From Blastomussa wellsi (taxonomy: Eukaryota > Cnidaria > Anthozoa > Scleractinia > Plerogyridae), in NCBI GenBank assembly GCA_947652115.1, contig OX393568.1, positions 22,569,831 through 22,633,830 on the forward strand: 64,000 nt of DNA, in the 5' to 3' direction. The position numbers were made by a program, and so were the translations under genes. The notes below the pieces were generated by a model, which had not been told where the DNA came from, ran no database searches, and saw nothing but the letters and a program-made list of their open reading frames with translations. Of this stretch, positions 24,308 to 37,743 are shown piece by piece; positions within the stretch are counted from its first letter, which is position 1, and each line of letters begins with the position of its first letter.

Positions 24308-27300
24308 CCATAAGTCGTACGACTGGATTCTAAGCCCCGAATTTACTAAACGACGCCATCATAAGCTTGATTCGGCACTCGCCAACAATAGATCAACCAT
24401 TGCCACAGCGGAAACCAATCGGCTCTCTGCAGATCGACCTGAAACACGAAAAATACCGTCTAAATCCTGCCTGATTTGCCGTCTTCGAAATTATCTCGAC
24501 AGGAAATTCTCTTTTGGCGGTCAACAAGCTCCTGAAAAGAGGTTATTCTGGTAAAAACCACTTCTAAAGATCGTACTTCAACGAAATGATATTCCGAAGT
24601 TGGTCAGCGTTCTGTATGAATCGCATAAGTCACGTGACCAAAGATTTGTAATCAAATTGTTTCAACACTTGAATGGTTTTCAAGAATGTCGATGAATTTT
24701 CCCTTGTAATTAATGAAGAAAACATTGACGGGGAAAAAGAAACTTTCAATTGGTATACTTAGTCTCCAACTGTGAATTTTTTAAATTCTTCACTTTGCAC
24801 GATCATAATTTTCTGTTTGCATAGTTTAGGCAAAATGGCATTTTTCCCTGGAGAGATGACCGTCAAAGCCTTATGATGGCATAGGTGTTAATTAATTTTT
24901 ACTCCAGTATAAATATGGAAACAGAGAGAGTCGTTGAGTGGCACAACAACACAAATATCAAAAACAGACGCGCCTTGACGAAAGAAGAATTTGAAAACCA
25001 CTCCAGCGACATAATTGATGAATTGCTCTCCATGTCGGGCATATTTGATTGCTTAACCATTAGGTTCAGGAAAAATCGTTATTAATTTCGCAAACTCTCG
25101 ACAGCAAATACAAAGGCTGTCAAAGTATGGGCTTTTACTCGACAATGACTATGTAAATTCAAGATCAGTTTGTTACCAAGCAACCGAAGAACAATGTACA
25201 AAAGGCTTGCAGAAAAGACAAACATAACGTGGCAGTAAATGTTCAAATTTTTAAAAAATTTGCGAATTTCGCGGGTGAAAACTATCAAGGACGACGAATG
25301 GTTTGCAGAACTTACAACCGCATATATTCGCTTGAATTTGATTTCCCCGAAGTAATCCAGAAGATAAATAAGCGTTAAACGCCCGAGGGCATTTAGGTGA
25401 GACTTGACTTTGCAGATAACCGCAAAATATCGATCTTGTTTCCTAAGCTCACCGGTTAGCTATTCGACCTGTGGTAGTCAGGCGGTGTAGTCAGTCTAGT
25501 AAAATCACAACTCTTTATCTAGCTGTGCTTCGTTCTGAAGCGATAAAGCATCGATAACATTTGGATAGAAATTGTTTCCGTTTGTCGATGTATGGAATAG
25601 AACAAACGAGAACTAAAATCTTAGAAACTTATCATCAACCCCGAATACAGAAACCATCGCGATTTTCCATCAGAATTGGGTTCCTCATTAGCTGTTATCA
25701 ATATTTTAATTCCATTTGAGCCAAAAATGGGAGACTTTTTAATTGGTTTTCAAAGATCTTGTTACGTGAAGGAAATTAACATTTAAAACATTTCCTTATC
25801 TTTTTTGGTGAAAGCCAAAACTGTCTAGTGGTATAAATTAAACCCCCTCGGCTTTTCAGCGCTGTTATTAAATATGGACATGCAGAATAAATCAATATTC
25901 CTTGCCTCTGTTCGTGTAACAAATGTCTTTTGTTGAAATCAATACGGCTTTGTGATTTACCGCTTGCATGAATTTGAACAATTAAATTGGGACCAAAATA
26001 TTGATTGCCTTTCTATGGAGGAATTATTTTAAAACTGATTCCCCTAATATATTGCTGAGAGCCGTCTGTTGATAAATGAAAGTAACTTTTTGGCACCTTC
26101 GACTGAAACAAAATATATTCGAAGCAAAAATTGTAGTAAAGGATATTAAAATCCGTCCCCGGCTCAGTCCTGCTTATCTACTTATTCTATCTGTTATCGG
26201 GCAATTTGTAGAGGCAATATATCGGATATATATTTGAATTCTTGCGAGATTTATGCCATCCTCGATATTCCATGCCTCTTAGCAACCCAAGACCCCAAAA
26301 CAGCTCCGATTCAGCCCGCAGTGAAAATGGCCTTTTATCAAAATTCATGACCATATTAAGGTTTAGGCATTTCATGGCCGTTAAAATTGTCTGATTTTGT
26401 TTTCCCACGGTGATCGATTAAATACAGTATTGCAATGACATGGCTAGTCTCCCTCCATTTGCGTGATGCTTTCATACATCTAGTCATCTCTAAACTGAAA
26501 ATGCCGTCGATATCCTATTTACCGGCTTTACCATATTAAAGCAACCCGTTTTTGTCACGCGAAAAACAATTGAACGTTTTTGGTACTTTTTGACTGGAAA
26601 GGGGTTGCAACGATATCAATTAAAGATACAAATAGTCCTGAAAATATCACCCCAGCGATGAAGATTATAAAATAGTGTCTTGAAATCACAGAGGAAGCCG
26701 GCACTCAAATAAAATGAACACAGCCCCCTTGCGAAGCGACTTGTATTGTCGCTGAGGACATCTGGGGGGCCAGACCTACATCATAATTGTTTATAATTCA
26801 GTCTACAAAAATATGAGGGCTAGCGCTGCTACAGGTGAAGTAAATCTGAAGTTTTGTGATTATTTCAGTCCTAGTTGTCTATTTGTGGCCGTTTCCACGG
26901 TCACAACGCTCCGAAAATCGAAACCTCTTTTGCCATAATACCGGAAAGATAATACAAGATCCCTTCTAAATTGCCAATATAGCTGTCTGCTGTTACCTTG
27001 ACTAACTGGTTGGGTTTCTTCTGGTACAATTTCCTCACGAATGCGCGTACCAGAAAGTTTGTTAAATATTCACGCCATGAATTATTAAAGTACAAAAGTC
27101 AAAGTACGACTTCGTGAGTACTATAATTTCCGGATACAATATTGAACTCTCATCATTTTACCGGTTGATCCGTTCGAAAGAAAAATCCTGGAACTTTCTC
27201 TACATAAATACGAAGTCCTAAGCATAATAAAACAACACGTATAAACATCTTCTCTGTGCATTAAGCAGGGATCACAAGCCTGAAAAACAAGTTGTGTAAG

Positions 27301-29100
27301 CGTTGCAGTGCGCAGCAAAAATCAGCAACAATTGGTAATCAACTTAGAGCGGCTTTCGTGGTTCTCATTGTTGTGGAAAGGAAACCCAAACTCCAACCTC
27401 AAGTGAAAAATAACAAAAAAACTGACCACAATAATAAACCCCGACAATAAGTGAAAACATGACCGTGTGACAAGCGCGGGAAAACCCAGTCACGACCAGG
27501 GTTGGTGGTTTTGTGGTCTGATTGGCAGATGACATCAACTTCGCTGTGATTGGCTAGCGCCAAAGACCACGCTCCACGTTCCTGAGCAGTCGAAAACCCA
27601 AAGGAAACGCATTTTCCGGAACAAAAACACGCTAATACGTAATTTGTTTGGGCTAAAAACGCCGACAAAAACAACATAGTCATACAGCAAAAACAACGGC
27701 AACAATAACCTATTGATAGCATTCTTCTTTCATGAAGCTACAAAAAGGGTGGGAAAATCTCTCACAATAATCTCTTATCCACATTTCTTGCCACGCGGTT
27801 TACAAAATACGTGACGAGAATACGAACTAGATCTTAATTAATGCGAAATATTATACTGAATTAACAGCAATTTAAAATATCAAACACTCGTGAAAACTTT
27901 ATTTATAGAAATGAACCGGTTGAGAAAAACAAAGTGTAGTATTTTTAACTGTTTCGTTGTGTAGATACACCCCTTAACAGACCATATGGCGCCATGCTCA
28001 CTCGTGGTTTTCAAAAGCTGAACAATCAATATTTCGTCCATTTTGTATTTATTTAATTATTCTATTTAGAAGGATTAATTTTATCAAATTTAGGTGTTTC
28101 GAATAGGCAGCTTGTTTTAATAAATTATCTCTGAGAACAGCGTACAAACTTCCTGGTATATTTCACAATAATCATCATTAAATAACCGCACCTACCTTTC
28201 TCTACTTCAGCTTTTTAATGCTTGATTTGTCAACCCAGCTAGCGGAATACCCCAGGAAAATGAAAACCCGGGAACAGCAAAACAAAGAGGTGCGCGCAAT
28301 ACGGTTTTTGGTGCGCACCAATTTTATGGTGTAATAAAATTTCTCCAGTAGTTTTTGCTTCGGCTAAGGGGTAAAAGAAGTATTCTGTAAGGTATTCAGT
28401 AAGCAGGTTAAGTCTAAGATCAGAAGGAAAATATAGTTTACTCGATATTTTATGTCTGATATGTACGATCTTTTACAAACTACGTAATCCCGGGCCCTTT
28501 TTCATATTTCCTCTATTTATTTAATTGTAGTATTTTCTAGGTTATTTGGGAATATCAAGTTATACTGATTCGGCGCTTGACCAACTTGTTGTCGTTTCTC
28601 TTCAGCTCTACCTCCTCCCCACAACACACACACGCACACCCTCTCCCCTAAAGTAAATAATGACAATTAAAAATTATTTTTGTTTCCTGGTCTTGAAATT
28701 TTAGGTTACTAATGTAATAAAGTTTGAAAATCATGAGCGCAGAGACAACTGAGTACCAGGCCTTCCAAAAGGGAGGCGGGGGAAGGTGGAAAGGCTACTT
28801 CTGACCAGGCGGGATTGTAAACACTTCGCCCGGAAACGGAGCCCTTGCAAATGCGGTAGAGCTTATAAATAACAGTATGTTCAGTTCCGAAAATAAATAA
28901 TTGCATGTTCAGTTGCTAAAACGTTTCTAATCAGCCAGAGACCGCAGGAATTCCGGAAGTCAGTGTAGTTCATGTAATTATAATCAAGGTGAAGGTGAAC
29001 CGTAAAGTCAAGATTTGTTTTCTCTGCGCGCGAGGCCTGGGGACGGTTCGTGTTTCCCGCGGAAACACAGCGGGTCTAACACTCGATTAACCTGCAAATA
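24308..29100. other. Upstream region of dachsous, no gene seen
   Basis: The first few hundred bases probably contain the dachsous 5' UTR and promoter, but no TATA box or initiator can be assigned. The rest is AT-rich with only short frames (66 codons or so at 24885; 107 codons antisense at 27399-27722), without recognisable domains. Confidence 0.45.
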
Positions 29101-29119
29101 CGGAGGCTTCTCGCCGGTT

Positions 29120-29250
29120 TCGTCTTGTTGAGAGGCATCATTTTAAATTTTCTAAACCCAAGACAATCTTTCTTAAGAAATCAGTTCAATACAGCGCGGC
29201 TAAACGGTGGAATAGTCTGCCAAACCACCTGAGGGTTTTTGAGAGTTAAG
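29120..29250 (+). pseudogene. Small LINE 3' remnant
   Basis: At about 29173-29247 one frame reads KKSVQYSAAKRWNSLPNHLR and stops soon after. This is the terminal motif of non-LTR reverse transcriptase genes. The ATAAAAGATATTATT tail at 29410 onwards fits a microsatellite-type 3' tail of such elements. Confidence 0.5.
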
Positions 29251-29418
29251 GACCCTCAAGAAGGGACTGAGGTTACTCAGGGGCGGAAATGAATAGACAT
29301 GTCTACGCTGCAAAGAGTTACTTAGGAAGCTTTAATATTGATTACTGATAATAGTAAAGTAATAAACACGACCACATCAGCAATGCTTTAAATTAATTTA
29401 TCGTGTCTAAATAAAAGA

Positions 29419-29419
<1 letters not shown>

Positions 29420-29475
<56 letters not shown>

Positions 29476-29533
29476 CATTATCATTATCATTATTGTCACT
29501 GTCGTTGTCATTGTCATTGTCTTGTCATTGTCA

Positions 29534-29622
<89 letters not shown>

Positions 29623-29676
29623 ATTGTCATTGTCATTGTCATTGTCATTGTCATTATCATTATTATTATTATTATT
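29420..29676 (+). repeat. Compound microsatellite with concentric unit order
   Basis: Going left to right the units are ATT, then TCATTA, then a short mixed GTCACTGTCGTTGTC block, TTGTCA, a long TTGTCG block (about 29540-29620), TTGTCA again, TCATTA and finally ATT. The apparent 64-codon frame over it (Cys-Arg repeats) is an artefact. A second plain ATT run lies at 29822-29846. Confidence 0.9.
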
Positions 29677-29820
29677 TTAAAATATAATAAGCCTTTATTT
29701 ACAATTAAAGGAAACTATTTAGTAACAATCAATAAAAAATTTAAAAAGCCTACATTACTAAAAGCGAGATGACGGGAAAGGTCTTGCTATAATAATTTAC
29801 AAGGCTAAAGAATTTTACTA

Positions 29821-29851
<31 letters not shown>

Positions 29852-30510
29852 AAATTTTCTTAATTTTTCCCAATAAGCCTTTTATAGTCAATTACGCAGT
29901 CGTAGTTTGATCGCGACTGAAATGTCGATGCCCGGTCGACCTGGGCCTCTCTAATTTTTAAGCGGACTTGGCTTTACAGAAAACTGTCTGTGCTCGCCAA
30001 GAATTCGTTAAATATATATCCGGCTAAAACTCTTTGTAAATCCAATATTTTAGTCATTATATTATTTTTCAGGTACCGGAATTTCCCTAGTGTACATAAT
30101 TCGAGGATAAAATGACCCTTGAGTTTTGGCCAATTTCGCCGCCAAAACGTCGCTTCCTCCATGTGTGGTGTCTGAATTCTTTGAAAAGCGTTTTCTATGT
30201 ATAACAGTCTTTATGGCTCCCACTGCGCCGTGCCAATAGCTTACGGCTGTAGGGTAAGCTAAGTGTATCATCGTGCCTAGGATTTTAGCACGATTCTATA
30301 TTCCAGAATAGTTTTTTTCATTTAAATTTTCTCGCGATTGTGACATCTACGAATAATGGACTATAATGGGCTACTGATGCATAAGAATATTCTGCATTGA
30401 CAGCTCACTGCTCAACGTCAAATCCGCAGCTTTCGGAGCGGAAATAATCGATCAAATCTTTGGAAATCTGCCGCCACGTAATATGGTAAACTGGATTAAC
30501 ACTGAAAGTT
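29677..30510. other. AT-rich spacer
   Basis: Short frames only; apart from the ATT run nothing is recognised. Confidence 0.4.
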
Positions 30511-31087
30511 ATGAGTGCAACAAATAACAACGGGAATAAAGGTATTAAATCACGGTATATTTCTGCTTATCTTCTTATGTTCCATTATTGGATTAAGAGG
30601 TGTGTTAGGGGGCAGATCAAGGCTTTCGAGAAAGTAAAATAACGACGGTATACCCTGTGTTTCAAAATGTTTCTCAAATAAAACTGTTCAGCTACGTGTG
30701 AGTGCCGCCTTCCATGTTAATAACAACGGGATTAAAGGTAATAAAACACGGTATATTTCTGCTTATGTTCCATTATTGGATCAAGGGGTGTGTTAGGGGG
30801 CAGATCAAGGCTTTCGAGAAAGCAAAATAATTATAAAGACGGCTTACCCTGTGTTTCAAAATGTTTCTCAAATAAAACTGTTCAGCTACGTGTGCCGCCT
30901 TCCATGTTAATAACAACGGGATTAAAGGTAATAAAACACGGTATATTTCTGCTTATCTTCTTATGTTCCATTATTGGATCAAGGGGTGTGTTAGGGGGCA
31001 GATCAAGGCTTTCGAGAAAGCAAAATAATTATAAAGACGGCTTACCCTGTGTTTCAAAATGTTTCTCAAATGAAACTGTTCAGCGAC
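30511..31087 (+). repeat. Tandem repeat, three units of about 185-200 bp
   Basis: Units start at about 30526, 30727 and 30914, each with GGRATTAAAGGTAWTAAA...CACGGTATATTTCTGC and GTGTGTTAGGGGGCAGATCA, and end in CAAAATGTTTCTCAAATRAA. Units 2 and 3 are almost identical. The 115-codon frame across them is a repeat artefact. A diverged tail (CAGCGACCTGGG) follows the third unit. Confidence 0.85.
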
Positions 31088-31136
31088 CTGGGACTTTGGA
31101 GGAATCAGGCTATGGCCAAACTTTTTCATGTGTTTA

Positions 31137-31460
31137 GTCTCAAATTCATCAATAATTCATCAAGTTTAAACAAAAATAGAACAAAGGAAACCAGAACCGT
31201 GATCATGGTTTGGAAATCTGATCTTCATTAGCATAGATTTTTACGATTTTATTTCGTTGTTTTCTCCGTAGTTTTAGTTTCGATAGGATTATTTTGGGGA
31301 GATAAATCAGACACTCGAGAGATTGTTTCATCACATTTCCAGACACCTCGAAGTTCGTCAAAACTACTCCGCTGCGCGTCGTATTTCCAACTCTCTTCTG
31401 CCTGTTTAGAAATGTGATGAAACACTATCTTCCGTGTTTAGTGTATTACATAATATGTGA
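31137..31460 (+). repeat. Dispersed repeat, copy A
   Basis: Shares AATTCATC(A)AGTTTAAA, CCATGGTTTGGA-like words, TTAGCATAGATTTT and ACACCTCGAAGTTCGTCAAAA with 49015-49310 in the WDR17 region. The second half holds an inverted pair around ATCACATTTCCAGACA / TGTTTAGAAATGTGAT. Class unknown. Confidence 0.6.
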
Positions 31461-31629
31461 TAACCCGTTTTAATCTTCCTTCTAGTTTTCTAGTAACTTT
31501 ATTAGCCATCCTCGTTTTTATTTGGCTTACTAGTAATTATTTTTTGTGTTTTCTTCTTCAAAAACTGGTATTTTGACATTTCTTTCAATTCGAAGCTTGG
31601 GCGATTTGTGATGATACTCTTGAGAATGC

Positions 31630-31985
31630 AGCTCATCCTCGGTGTAAAAACCTGTGAGACTCACGAGTGACGTAAAACAAAGAACGAACAAGACAACAAA
31701 GAACCTCGAAACAACAGAAAACAGAGAACAGAAAAACAATAGCGCATTCTCTGGAGAACTGTTCTTTGATCCATCCAAAAATTGTTTATTCACATACACG
31801 CAACTATTTGAAAATTTGAAATCAAGAATTCTCGGGTTTACCTCGGTGTAAAAACCTGTGACTTTTTTCTTTGTTTTTGAGCTATTGTTTTTCTGTTCCA
31901 TATTATTTTGAGTTCTTTGTTATCTTGTTCGTCCATTGTTTTACGTCACTCGTGAGTTTCACAGGTTTTTACACCGAGGATGAGC
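31630..31985. mobile_element. MITE with CTCATCCTCGGTGTAAAAACC termini
   Basis: The left arm starts CTCATCCTCGGTGTAAAAAC and the right arm ends GTTTTTACACCGAGGATGAG. Arms of about 110-130 bp include GACTCACGAGTGACGTAAAA and its complement. A third copy of the terminus (CCTCGGTGTAAAAACCTGTG) lies inside at about 31840. Frames on both strands come from the inverted arms. Confidence 0.7.
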
Positions 31986-34900
31986 CCACGCACCTCAGTC
32001 TAGGCGACACTAAAGTTCACAATAACCTTTCTGTATAATTGAATGTGTAAACGGATGGTAAACTAGTATTTACTCAAACGTATTTTGTCTGTATTAAGAA
32101 ATAAAATATCTGCGAACAATTTTATATCAGAACTTTCTGCTAGTTTTTGTTAAGTTTTATTAGAGTTACCTACAGAAACTTTTTCGGAATTATAACTTCA
32201 GTCCAGAAACTGTCACCAGTTTCAATTTCATCTAGCAAAAATTAGAGATTCCGTAACGCGGAAGACAAAAACAAAACAACTGTACTCCTGCTTGGGTGCG
32301 AAATGAAGCTCTTGAAAAGATGTCATGTCATTCAATAACTCAAGCTCGTAACAATTTATAGAGAAGTTTTAAATTTGACAGTTTATATTGACGAAAGCTA
32401 TAGTCTTATGAGAAAGCTATGCGTATAACTGGACGTGGCATTGATCGAGGAAGGCATATGCTGCTGTTTAATTTTGAGTTACGCTGCAGGACGTTTTCCA
32501 AACGAGTTTCTAATATAAATCACAAGATAGCTCTTATTCAACAGATGTTTAGCATAGTCAAATACCTTAACTGTAAAGAGCCCGAGGTTCTACTTTTCTC
32601 CAGTCTCAAATCTTCTATGCTTGGAGTGATACCCGATCAACAGTATAGATGTCAATCTAACTTCCTATAAACTGAACTTAACGCAATCAAAAAGTCAACA
32701 AGAGTGTGCTCAGTCGTGACCCTTTGTAACCCACGATGGCCCGCGTATTAACCTCTGGATAAGTATTTCAAACCCAGTGGGGGTGAAATGCTTATCTTCG
32801 AAGGGCGTGGCAACGTTAACATTTGAAGTACGCGTTTGTTCATTTTTCCCCTATTGAAGCTTGAAGCATTCTCTATTTTTTTCGGAAAATGAAAAAAAAC
32901 TTAGATTTTCGTCTTCTAATTACACGTACTCACTCCATTATCTCCCTCCCCTCTCAAAATCACCACGAAATTGCCGTCGGCTAAATTTTCGAGGCTTAAA
33001 AAAATTAAATTCTGTTTGTCTATTATGTTGTGCAGAATTGGACTTTTTCGGGTTTTTGGTGGTGTTATCTTCGTAAGGTCTTTCAGATATCAATTATTGA
33101 GAAAAACACAGGCGCCCTTTGTAAATTGAAACATTCTACCTGCAAACGACTACAGAATTGAATCGTTTTCTAGCATTGACTAACGAATCATCACTATATC
33201 GCCCTTATGTTAGCCCTTTGAAAGTATCACCATAATTCCTTAATTGCCTTTAAACATCGTTTCTCGAGTACTTTTAACTAGATTCCAGTCAGTTCTGGAT
33301 CCAGTTCGGTGGAGAGAACACATCGATTGGTCTCCAAACCAGACGAAGTCCCGCCCTAAATTTTTTCCTTAGTTGTTGCCGCGTTTTGCTGTGCGAGTAT
33401 TTTGCTATCAGAAGCCCACTCGGCTAATAATATTGCTCCTCGCAGTGTCAGACTAAATAAATATTAAAATAACATCAAAATACAGTCTTACACAAACCTT
33501 CATTTAAATACATCGCGGGTTTAGTGAGAAATACTACTGAAGGCAGTCGAAACGTCCAGTGCCTCTCGGCTGCTTCTTTTCAGAATAAGATCAATAGGTA
33601 AACGTAGATTGCATTAGCAAAATGCATTATCAGGCAGCGCATAGAACGCGATTCACTTCGAAACAGCACTCGAAACCCACTTGACCAGATATGGGTTCCC
33701 TGATATACAATAGAACGCATTTGAACCACACACGACCTGTTTCTGAAGAAATAATATTGATCATAAAAATAATATTCTCGAGCACAGAGAGCAACTCACA
33801 CTTGGCCAGTTAGAAACTCTTGTCTACAGTGAGTATAGATGCAAATCAATGAAATGACCGAGAAAATACCCAGCTTGGATCTTGTTTTCAAAACATGCAA
33901 ATATCTTGACTGGCAATGGGGCTGCGGTCAAACTATGGCGGCAGAAATAACTGTGACGTCACGTGAAAACGATCTATAGATGCTTTATAAATATGCCTGC
34001 CTTATGAAAGCTCTTTCTAAATGATGGATCAAATAACTCTCGTGCCAAAATGAGAGAAACAACGAAACTTATGCTCACTCGAAAAGTACGTGTGTGAATT
34101 TAGTACAGGGGCCTATATGCCAATACTGAAGTCGTGTGCAAATTGTTTGTTTACTCTGAGTGAACAGTCACGGAAGCAGTACTTTAGTTCACAGGCTCGA
34201 ATTGTTTAATCAAGTACACATAACGGCAAATTCCTTTTCGTGGTCAGATGAATAATTATCACAACTATTTGTTTCATTGTCAGTTGTTCGATCGAGAAAA
34301 TATTGTCAAACATGGTAATGAGGGTCAACAATACGAACAACGAAGGGACACACCCAAGCATACGTATGATAATGATCGATGGGGCAGTTTGATATATAAA
34401 GTGAGAATTGTAATTGGCAGCGGAAACTGGTCATTCGTAATTGTCCGTTTGTAACCATGCGTTTCCTGGCTTGGGGAGTTCAATGTATTTTTTCTGGATC
34501 TCGAAACCTGTGTTTAAAGGGTTCCTGTACTCATGCTTGTCTTGTTGATTTGTTTTCTTTTCAGTGTTTTTCTGTAAATAAGAAACTCAAGAACTGCTTT
34601 ATGTTTTTGTTGCCGGAAAGTTTTGCTGTACCCTTCGTCCTTGTTTACATGTATTTAAAACTCGGAACGTGAGGAACGCACTCTTTCACCTGCAAGGTAA
34701 AATTTTCTCAGGGTCGTCCGGACAGTAAGCACTTGTATTTCGTTAATTGACTCTGAGGTGCATGTAACATGTAAAGGGGTTTCCTGTCGACATCTCTATG
34801 ATCTCTTCCACTCGAAAACAAATTTCCCTCAACTAGATTTGCAAAAAAACCAAGGGGGCCTTTACAGTATACTTCTCACACTAGATATTTGACCTTTATT

Positions 34901-36872
34901 TCAATTGATCTTACAACATATGGAAATGTACTAATATAATAACCCTGCGCTTCCAAAATTAAAATATTTTTTGCCATATCACAAAATCTAGCAAGAAAAT
35001 AGATGTCGCAGAAGGTCAACTCTCTCGCACCAAAAATATCGTTTGGTGTTCCTGGTTGAAGCCCTTAACTCAAATGAAAATGCCCATAGCAAGCTTGAGT
35101 GAAAATGAAATTGCTGTTATTTGTTCCACAATTAAAGGTCATTTCCAGTCCGTGCTGCGCAGCCTCGGGATTTGTTTTCATTTCTGTTTTGAATTCGTTG
35201 ATACGTTACACTTCGGTAACTGCGTACACGAAGTCTGCGATTACGGGTCGTTTTGTTTGGGAGTTTTTGCAATGAACTGAAACGTCGGTTTAGAATATCG
35301 TCGAGGTTAGCCTACTCTTTATTATTGTTTTGCAAGTATATCGGATGTTAATTATGACGAAAAAGGTAAGTTTTTACCCCTAATTTTCATTTTGGTTTGT
35401 TTACATTTCGTCGTGTGCGGCTTGATAAAAATTGCAGGCGGAGATTGCGAAGTACGGACTGGAAATGGCCTTTAAAAGTTTAAAACTAAGAGAAAACAAC
35501 GCCTCATCTATTGAAAAATTCATAAAAATAAGATGTAATGACACACTTATTCACTATCCATAAATATATTTCCACTAACTACTTATAAAAATAATACTGT
35601 ACAAGTTCCTGTCCAGGAATGCATCGGTCCTGTAGTTTACACATAGAACATAAAATGCTTGTTATCCTAAATTGATGAATTTCGCACAACTAAATACCAA
35701 TCGTTGAGCCAGCAACAACTCTCCATTAAATATGAAATACTATAACACTGTGTATAACTACAAATATATTAGAGCTAGAAGACTGGAAACAATTTTCTAC
35801 CAAAATAAACCTAGAATCCACAGTGATTGCTTTGCTTTGATCTTTGCATTTGTTCAGCTTTCTAATTGGTTAATGCAAAAACTCGTGCAAAATGAATACA
35901 GGTAACCAATCAGAACAAAAAACGTGATTTTTTTCAGCCAATCAGGAAAGGGTTGAAACCCATTGATGTCTAGGCTAACGCAAATCAAAATCATATCATA
36001 TCCCGCGTAAGTCCCGGCTGCATGTTTTCCCGCGCTAAGTACCAGCTGCATGTTTTCCCGCGCTAGACGCCAGTGAAGCTACCAACATACTTTGCGCCCG
36101 GTGTGGGAACCGGATGCACATTTTTAATTCGATTTCTGATTGGTTCACTGCAATATTGCGTTTGTTATGAATGGCCAGCAATTATAATAAAACTGCCACT
36201 GTAACTTCTCAACAGAGAATTCTAAAGTACCTTTCGCATTTTGGCTTACATACTTGATAATCGTAAAGTGTGGTCATTCAGCAGGATTTTCATGTGCTAT
36301 TTATCTTTGCCAAGAAGAAATTTGTCGAAAATTGTACTCTGGCACTCTTTTGAAGGTAAAAAGAGAGTTGGTCACTGTTAAAAACTGCTAAAATGCTTAA
36401 AGGAACACATGGCATTGTTTGGCTTCTTTTAGTAAAACAGCGCAAAAATTACGAGTAAGTACTTTTGCTCATACGCAAAATGTGCCCAGCACATGAACAT
36501 GAAAATATCAAGTAAAATCTTCAAGGAAGAGAGGATAAATAATTAGATTTTAGCTCTTTTTCGAATCCACAAGTGCCAAACTTGAAAACGTATAAGGCTG
36601 ACTGAGTCAGCCTTACATTTTCAAATTGAGATCCAAAGCTGTTAATGGTATCGCAATGATATCACTTCTTTTACAACTTCAGTACACTGGCATATCAATT
36701 TTTAACAAAACTGGCAACTATTTGTAGGTTTTTGGGTTCTTCGATGCTCATGAAAGTGTCCCTTTAAGCAGCGAAGTTACGAGATCGTCTCTCTCTAATT
36801 TTCCTGGGCGTATATAGACACTCCCGGCGTTGGCGTAGCTGCTTCAGTTTTCGCATCAGCTCTTGTCGTTCA
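31986..36872. other. Spacer upstream of the WDR17 stop, no gene seen
   Basis: AT-rich with no frame above about 85 codons and nothing recognised. The block 35850-36160 is one copy of a repeat rich in CCAAT/ATTGG words (see 42960 and 46080). Confidence 0.4.
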
Positions 36873-37670
36873 TTAGAACGGCTCCAGGCGTACTCCATTT
36901 CCTACCAAGGAAAACGCGTTCACTTTTGCCCACATCAGGGCGTTGTTTAATGACATCACGGAGCGCCCGTCATTCAAGAAAAACGCCTGACCCTGTCAAA
37001 AGCCAATGCAAACCAAAAACATCTACTGTAAATTTATGCAGTTTTTGACCAGTTTCGTTGCAAGAATCTATCTGGCATTCTATCATTTAACAATAGGCCA
37101 TTTTACAGTTCTATGAAATGCAACCAGGCCTCTGTATGAAAGCGAAGCTTGGGGTGACCTTGCCATGATAAAGACCAGAAACTAGTTAGCATAAGAACAC
37201 AAGGATTTACATATCAAAAGCAAGAGGGTTTGTATCAACACCAGGTCACCTTCAGCCTCACTTCCACTCAAAGGCTTGGTAACTCAGGAAAGAACTGCCG
37301 CGCCAGAGCCTGGGAAACAAAGCTGCCGGGCTGATTCAAGTACTGGGACTAGGATTTCGACGTCATCCGTGAAGTGGCCGGTACTGTTGCTAAGATACGA
37401 TTTTTCTCGCGCAGGCAACAACCAATCAGTGACTCTGCACTACCATATTCACAATGGCCGCCATGATTGTTTTCATATTGTAATGCAAATTAGTAGAAAC
37501 TCAGCTGTATTCTATTGGAAATCCGCGAATCTGATTGGCTCTCTCACTGTTTTCTATTCGCCGATAGAAAACGATTGCGTGCGCGTTGCTCTTTCAAGGT
37601 ACGATTTTTCTATATTTAGCTTGAAAGTACATAAAATGGTAGGTTTTGGAACGCAAACCTTTGGAGTTTC

Positions 37671-37706
<36 letters not shown>

Positions 37707-37707
37707 T

Positions 37708-37743
<36 letters not shown>

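Noticed and set aside
24885..25085. 66-codon plus-strand frame (METERVVEWHNN...)
   Set aside because: It looks protein-like in its acidic C-terminal half, but there are no splice partners and no family is recognised.
29493..29687. 64-codon Cys-Arg/Cys-His repeat frame
   Set aside because: Translation of the TTGTCG/TTGTCA microsatellite.
29420..31087. CRISPR-like array
   Set aside because: Repeats are contiguous microsatellite or long tandem units without spacers, in an animal genome.
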